A DNA stretch of 10,722 nt from positions 1 to 10,722 of the forward strand of contig CAKUXT010000055.1 in the NCBI GenBank assembly GCA_934700375.1, in the 5' to 3' direction. Under the pieces are notes generated by a model, which ran no database searches, had not been told where the DNA came from, and saw only the letters and a list, made by a program, of their open reading frames with translations. Of this stretch, positions 6,662-10,722 are shown piece after piece (position 1 is the first letter of the stretch; every line of letters begins with the position of its first letter). Source of the stretch: an uncultured Bacilli bacterium (GTDB taxonomy: Bacteria; Bacillota_I; Bacilli_A; RFN20; CAG-288). The translations under genes and the position numbers were made by a program.

Positions 6662-8749
6662 TTAGTCAGCCTTCACCCAATCGGCAATAGTATCACCGGA
6701 GTTGACATCGAAGACAAGGACTTTGTCTGTATCGAATGATAATTCAACATCTTCGTGCGGTTTCACCAAAGTGCCTGTCGAAATCTTGGCAACCATTTCT
6801 TTATTGTCGAATGTAGTATGAAGCAAAAGTTCGCTTCCTAATAATTCGACGACATCGCTCTGACAGGTGAACTTGCCGCTCTTGTTCTCATTCTCGAATT
6901 CCTGATCGAGGTGGATGTGTTCAGGTCTGATACCGACACGGACACTATGAGGATCTGTCAGAGCGGATTCGTATTTTCTAAGCAGTTCTGTCAAGGTCAC
7001 AAAGAGGTTATTGGTAAGGATGATGGAGCTGTCTTTCATATGGATGACGTTCTTATAACCGCTGACAGCCTTCTTGGCCTTTCCATGTCTCTTAGTATAG
7101 AAGAGAACTTCTTCTTTGCCTTCTTTTTTCTTCTTGCTGAAGGCTTCGACATTGTGAAGGATGCCAAGTTCTTTGCTGGTGATGCCAGTGAGGTTATATA
7201 AGGCGTGATGGATTCTATTAAGTGCAAATTTGACGCTCTTATAGTTTGTTTCATCCATACCTTCTAATGCGGCGATAATGTTATCGCCATCCTCATCTGC
7301 ACCCTTGATATCATTGGCGATGCGTTTGATTTCTTCGAAACTCTTACGTTCATCAACTGTGAGTCCAAACGCTTCCTTTTTATCTTTTCCTCTTTCATCA
7401 ATCGATGCTTTGAGCTTGTCGAAATAAAGGATGCCTTCCATCTTCTTGACAGCAGGCTTATTAAGAAGCTCTTTTGTCTGAGCAATCTTTCTAGAATAGA
7501 ATTCATCATGGACTCTCTTATAGTCTTCAGAAAGCTTCATTCGGTATCCGTTTTCAAAGACAAGGCTTCCGTTTTCATAGGTACCATCAAAGATATTCAT
7601 GGCAGGAGAGCCGATGAAGGTAGCGACGAAAATATTGTTCGGATGGTTATAGATGACACTGGGTTCATCGATTTGCTGTACCCAGCCTTTAGACATGACA
7701 GCGATTCTTGTCGCCATCGTCATGGCTTCTGTCTGATCGTGAGTGACATAGATCGTCGTAGCGCCGATCTGTTCATGGATTCTGACGATTTCACTTCTCA
7801 TCTGAACTCTAAGTTTCGCATCGAGGTTAGAAAGAGGTTCATCCATCAAGAAGAGCTTTGCATTTCTGACGATGGCTCTTCCTAAAGCGACTCTTTGCAT
7901 CTGACCGCCGGAGAGTTCTTTCGGCTTTCTGTCAAGATAAGGACCAAGGTCAAGAATTCTTGCTGCTTCAAAGACCTTTTCACGGATTTCCTCAGCAGTC
8001 AGTCTTCTCTTGTAATGGACTTCATTTCCGCTTTCATCAAGACAAGCCAAAGAGACAGAATCGACATGATAGCCTTTTTTCGTGATCATGGCGTTCTCTT
8101 TTTCAATCTCGACATCCAAAGCGGCAAGGACCATTTCCTTGTTGCTTAAAACATCATCAAGAGAAGAAGGAGCCTTCTTCAGAATGGCCTTCATTGTCGT
8201 GACTCTTGTCTTGAGCTTTGTCGCACAATAGATAGGAGCTTTGTTGAATCCGACTTTGTTCTCCTGGCTTTCTTTAAATGCTTCATAGATAGCACCAGGA
8301 TTGAGATAAAGTCTTTCGGCTTCTCTCTTGTCCAACTGCTTTTCTGCATAGCGGACTTTATCATAAGTTCTCACCTTGAGCGGGAAAGCGATGTTTTCAT
8401 AAACGCTCATCTGAGGATAAAGAGCATAGGACTGGAAGACCATGGAGATATCTCTGTTCTTGCTTGCGACATAGTTGGATAACTCTTTTCCGATGTAAAG
8501 AGAACCGGAAGAGATATCCTCTAATCCTGCGATCATTCTAAGCGTTGTGGATTTTCCGCATCCGGAAGGACCGACAAGAACGATGAAATCATGAGGATTG
8601 ATATCTATATTGAAATCATAGACGGCCTGAATACCGTTAGGATAAATCTTATTGATATCCTTCAGTTCGACAAAGGCGTCGATGTTCTCGTTGATGATCT
8701 TTCCATCGACTTTCTTAAACATCGTGTTTTCCATATTTGCATTATTCAT
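6662..8749 (-). CDS. Sugar ABC transporter ATP-binding protein, MsmK/UgpC/MalK family, with two large insertions
   Basis: 695 residues, against about 370 for normal MsmK/MalK. The nucleotide-binding parts are intact and in order: Walker A GPSGCGKST (60-68), Q-loop Gln106 in MVFQSYALYPQMSVYENIAF, signature LSGGQMQRVALGRA (279-292), Walker B LFLMDEP (299-305), D-loop SNLD (307-310) and H-loop His337. The regulatory OB-type domain is recognisable by FIGSPAMNIF (378-387) and VRVGIRPEHIHL (603-614). Insertion 1 (about 128-250) splits the helical subdomain between Q-loop and signature, where the protein contacts the permease coupling helices. Insertion 2 (about 408-598) splits the regulatory domain and is charged, rich in Lys/Glu and probably helical. 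Expected role: peripheral ATPase dimer driving sugar import. It lies between the GH2 and arabinanase genes, 10 nt after the GH2 stop. The frame is clean and basic motifs are intact, so this is not a broken or fused gene. Pipelines may label it UgpC, but glycerol-phosphate transport is not implied. Confidence 0.9.
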   Translation of the reverse strand: MNNANMENTMFKKVDGKIINENIDAFVELKDINKIYPNGIQAVYDFNIDINPHDFIVLVGPSGCGKSTTLRMIAGLEDISSGSLYIGKELSNYVASKNRDISMVFQSYALYPQMSVYENIAFPLKVRTYDKVRYAEKQLDKREAERLYLNPGAIYEAFKESQENKVGFNKAPIYCATKLKTRVTTMKAILKKAPSSLDDVLSNKEMVLAALDVEIEKENAMITKKGYHVDSVSLACLDESGNEVHYKRRLTAEEIREKVFEAARILDLGPYLDRKPKELSGGQMQRVALGRAIVRNAKLFLMDEPLSNLDAKLRVQMRSEIVRIHEQIGATTIYVTHDQTEAMTMATRIAVMSKGWVQQIDEPSVIYNHPNNIFVATFIGSPAMNIFDGTYENGSLVFENGYRMKLSEDYKRVHDEFYSRKIAQTKELLNKPAVKKMEGILYFDKLKASIDERGKDKKEAFGLTVDERKSFEEIKRIANDIKGADEDGDNIIAALEGMDETNYKSVKFALNRIHHALYNLTGITSKELGILHNVEAFSKKKKEGKEEVLFYTKRHGKAKKAVSGYKNVIHMKDSSIILTNNLFVTLTELLRKYESALTDPHSVRVGIRPEHIHLDQEFENENKSGKFTCQSDVVELLGSELLLHTTFDNKEMVAKISTGTLVKPHEDVELSFDTDKVLVFDVNSGDTIADWVKAD

Positions 8750-8753
8750 GCTT

Positions 8754-8761
8754 CACCCCCT
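8754..8761 (-). promoter_or_regulatory. Ribosome binding site of the ATPase gene overlapping the GH2 stop codon
   Basis: The minus strand reads TAGGGGGTGAAGC and then ATG. The TAG (8762-8760) is the stop of GH2, and its last two bases begin AGGGGGTG, which matches AGGAGGTG except for one A to G. From the AGGGGG core there are 6 nt to the ATG at 8749. This makes 8749 the best start and suggests coupled translation. Confidence 0.6.
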
Positions 8762-10514
8762 ATTTGACACCGAGTCTCTCGTTCAGCGCTCGGATTTCCT
8801 TCGGATCGACTTTGTATCTTCTGTCGAATGTCAATAGACCATTGACTTCCTGTTCGACATCGGTAAGCTGCGTATAGCAGATTCCGGTGATACATTCGGA
8901 TTCTTCAATCGCCTTATAGATTCTTGTCAGGTCGTTGATGTAATGGCTTTCGTCCTGACAAGTCGTATAGCCCCAGTTTTTCCCGTTTCCAGTATCTTTG
9001 TTGAAGGCGATGCCGCCGAATTCACTAAGTAAGATCGGTTGTCCTTCATCCTGATAACCGGGATTGAGAATGAATCTTCTGATGTTGTCGTAATTGAGAA
9101 TGTTCTTTCTTGTTTTCAGCGCATTCTTGAATTTTTCATACGTCTTTTCGTCTCCTTCCTGTCCGTGACAATAGTTGTGGACAGTGATGAGATCAGTCTT
9201 GCACTGTTCCCAGCCATCATTGGAGATGACAAGGCGGGAAGGATCAAGAGAATGGATCATGTCATATAAAGAGAGCGCGAAGCTTTGAATCTCTTTGTCG
9301 TAAGGGATTCCTTCAACACCCCATGATTCATTTAACGGCGTATAGGCGATGATGGATGGATGGTTGTAGTTGTTCTTGACGATTTCAATCCATTCGTTCA
9401 GCATTCTTCGAGGAGAATCTTTGTCATATCCGTAATTGGATGCACATTCCTGGAAGAGATAGAATCCCATCTTGTCGCATAAGTAGAGGAAATAAGGATC
9501 TTCGACTTTCTGATGGATTCTGCATCCATTGAAGCCCATCTCCTTCATCATCCTGATATCATCTTCCATCTGTTTTCTGCTACCGGTGAGAAGTCCGCCT
9601 GGATAATAGCCTTGGTTGAGGACAAGCTTGAGATAGACAGGTGCTTTGTTGATCGTCACATAGCCGTTTTCACTCGACACTTCTCTGAAACCGAAGTAAG
9701 AGGAGATCGCGTGAAGCTTCTTTCCTTCTTTGTCCTTAAGTATGACCTTCAGGTCAAAGAGAAAAGGATGTTCAAAGCTCCAGATTCTCTCATTGACGAA
9801 ATAATCAAGAAGAGAAATGACATACTGCTTTTTCTTCTTATCGACATTGAAGGTGAATTCTTTTTCGTCATTGTCGTTTTTGATAATGAAAGTCAGATAG
9901 CCTTCATCTGTTGTCAGCTTGACATCAAAACGGAGCGTATATTTGTCTAAGAGCGTTGTCAGATAGAATGAGGAGATTCTCTTCTCATTGACGACTTCCA
10001 TCCATACGGATTTATAGATGCCGCTTGTTCTTGTATAGAAGATCGCATGGCTCTTTTCTTCCCAGTCCTGCTTTCCTCTAGGGATGGAGCGGTCAGTGCT
10101 CGGATCAAAGCAATAAAGGACAAGGTCATTGTCTTTCTTGTTGAGATAATCGCTGACATCGACACTAATACCGGCATTGGAGCCGATATGTTCTTTAACG
10201 CGATGTCCGTTGACATAGACAATGCAAAGATAATCCACACCCTCAAAATGAAGGATGAGTCTTTCATCATCTTTCATTTCGGGTGTTTCAAAAGTGCGAT
10301 GATACCAAAGGTAATCGTGGAAAGAGGGATCATTGATCGTAGAAAGTTCAGATTGGAAGCAGTACGGAACAACGATTTTTCTTCCGTATTCATGATAAGA
10401 GAACCAATGTTCTCTCAGTCCTTTGTTCTCATCATCGAAATCAAAATCCCACTGTCCATCTAATGACAGGAAGGATTCACCTTTGAAATCTGGGCGTGGA
10501 TATTCAGTTTGCAT
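8760..10514 (-). CDS. Cytoplasmic GH2 family glycoside hydrolase
   Basis: 584 residues, beginning MQTEYPRPDF with no signal peptide, so intracellular. The usual three-domain core of short GH2 enzymes is visible: sugar-binding jelly roll (about 10-175, with LWYHRTF, FEGVDYLCIVYVNGHRV and the SGIYKSVWMEVV exit), immunoglobulin-like domain (about 178-282, ending SYFGFREVS) and TIM barrel (about 285-580). The acid/base is Glu396 in PLNESWG and the nucleophile is Glu498 in ILLSEFGG. The length matches beta-glucuronidase or short beta-galactosidase types rather than the roughly 1000-residue LacZ. GH2 also includes alpha-L-arabinofuranosidases, arabinopyranosidases and beta-galacturonidases, so in this arabinan-type locus the substrate may be a galactose- or arabinose-capped oligosaccharide; this is inference. 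It follows the permease by 9 nt, and AAGGAG overlapping the permease stop sits 5 nt before the ATG. Confidence 0.87.
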   Translation of the reverse strand: MQTEYPRPDFKGESFLSLDGQWDFDFDDENKGLREHWFSYHEYGRKIVVPYCFQSELSTINDPSFHDYLWYHRTFETPEMKDDERLILHFEGVDYLCIVYVNGHRVKEHIGSNAGISVDVSDYLNKKDNDLVLYCFDPSTDRSIPRGKQDWEEKSHAIFYTRTSGIYKSVWMEVVNEKRISSFYLTTLLDKYTLRFDVKLTTDEGYLTFIIKNDNDEKEFTFNVDKKKKQYVISLLDYFVNERIWSFEHPFLFDLKVILKDKEGKKLHAISSYFGFREVSSENGYVTINKAPVYLKLVLNQGYYPGGLLTGSRKQMEDDIRMMKEMGFNGCRIHQKVEDPYFLYLCDKMGFYLFQECASNYGYDKDSPRRMLNEWIEIVKNNYNHPSIIAYTPLNESWGVEGIPYDKEIQSFALSLYDMIHSLDPSRLVISNDGWEQCKTDLITVHNYCHGQEGDEKTYEKFKNALKTRKNILNYDNIRRFILNPGYQDEGQPILLSEFGGIAFNKDTGNGKNWGYTTCQDESHYINDLTRIYKAIEESECITGICYTQLTDVEQEVNGLLTFDRRYKVDPKEIRALNERLGVK

Positions 10515-10519
10515 AATTT

Positions 10520-10525
10520 CTCCTT
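10520..10525 (-). promoter_or_regulatory. Ribosome binding site of the GH2 gene overlapping the permease stop
   Basis: The minus strand reads TAAGGAGAAATT and then ATG at 10514. The first three bases are the permease TAA stop and AAGGAG begins inside it. The spacing of 5 nt is acceptable and fixes the GH2 start. Confidence 0.6.
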
Positions 10526-10722
10526 AACGTTTGATACCGGCGCTTGCCATACCTTCGATGATTTTATTTGCAGCGATAAGGTACATGACAAACACAGGAA
10601 GTAAACAGATGACACCGCCTGCTAAGGCTGTGCCGATCAAATCAGCCGACTTTGAGTTGTTGATGATATAAGCCATACCGACCTGAAGCGTCCATAATTT
10701 GGAGTCTTTGACGCCGTATAAC
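10524..10722 (-). CDS. Carbohydrate ABC transporter permease, MalG/AraQ/GanQ type (C-terminal 65 residues only)
   Basis: This fragment was read directly and the gene continues past the right edge. The visible end reads LYGVKDSKLWTLQVGMAYI, then a hydrophobic helix (about GTALAGGVICLLPVFVMYLI), and finishes AANKIIEGMASAGIKR before TAA. The WTLQVG segment, the Pro-containing last helix and the EGMASAGIKR tail match the C-terminus of the second inner-membrane permease of sugar ABC importers, which typically ends in EGLTAGAVKG-like residues. It would form the translocation pore with a first permease expected further upstream, and the ATPase in this window is its likely partner. The EAA coupling loop is outside the window. 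The substrate cannot be read from this fragment. Confidence 0.85.
   Translation of the reverse strand, partial: LYGVKDSKLWTLQVGMAYIINNSKSADLIGTALAGGVICLLPVFVMYLIAANKIIEGMASAGIKR

Noticed and set aside
6662..8749. Intein or mobile-element origin of the extra ATPase segments
   Set aside because: There are no splice-junction residues (such as a Cys/Ser start and His-Asn end), no homing endonuclease motifs, and no repeats at the boundaries. The frame continues cleanly through both.
6662..8749. Frameshift or fusion of two ATPases
   Set aside because: Walker A, Q-loop, signature, Walker B, D-loop and H-loop each occur once and in order, so this is one ATPase with insertions and not a fusion.
1..10722. 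CRISPR arrays, tRNA or rRNA genes, insertion sequences
   Set aside because: No regularly spaced repeats, tRNA-like or rRNA stretches, or transposase frames were visible, and the coding density leaves no room.

Overview
The window is one densely packed run of seven genes, all on the minus strand, so transcription runs from high to low coordinates. Two genes are cut by the window edges. In transcription order they are: the C-terminal end of a sugar ABC transporter permease (10722-10524), a cytoplasmic GH2 glycosidase (10514-8760), an oversized MsmK/UgpC-type sugar ABC ATPase (8749-6662), a lipoprotein GH43 of the endo-1,5-alpha-L-arabinanase type (6646-5486), a second lipoprotein GH43 with a C-terminal discoidin-like domain (5489-3732), a cytoplasmic multidomain GH43 (3719-1440), and a lipoprotein SASA/sialate-O-acetylesterase-like esterase (1328 to beyond base 1). 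Gaps between the first six genes are 9-15 nt, with one 4-nt overlap. The only sizeable gap is 111 bp (1329-1439), before the esterase.

The layout reads as a Gram-positive polysaccharide-utilisation locus. Three lipid-anchored enzymes (endo-arabinanase, GH43, esterase) would cut and de-esterify polymer on the outer face of the membrane. An ABC importer, represented here by the end of one permease and the ATPase, would take up the oligosaccharides. The GH2 and GH43 enzymes without signal peptides would finish the digestion in the cytoplasm. The arabinanase makes arabinan or the arabinan/arabinogalactan side chains of pectin (RG-I) the best guess for substrate; arabinoxylan cannot be excluded. 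The substrate-binding protein, first permease, any regulator and arabinose catabolism genes are not in the window.

Organism: lipoboxes, purine-rich Shine-Dalgarno sites, an MsmK-type ATPase and no SusC/SusD pair point to a low-to-mid GC Bacillota or Mycoplasmatota-related lineage, such as an Erysipelotrichia-like or uncultured gut bacterium. This is inference. Tryptophan is written TGG throughout and TGA serves as a stop, so this is not the Mycoplasma/Spiroplasma code. I saw no RNA genes, mobile elements, CRISPR arrays or convincing terminators.

The features most worth a second look are two large insertions (about 120 and 190 residues) in the ABC ATPase, the four-module cytoplasmic GH43 with two lectin-like sandwich domains around a CBM6/35-like domain, and the altered catalytic blocks of the esterase.
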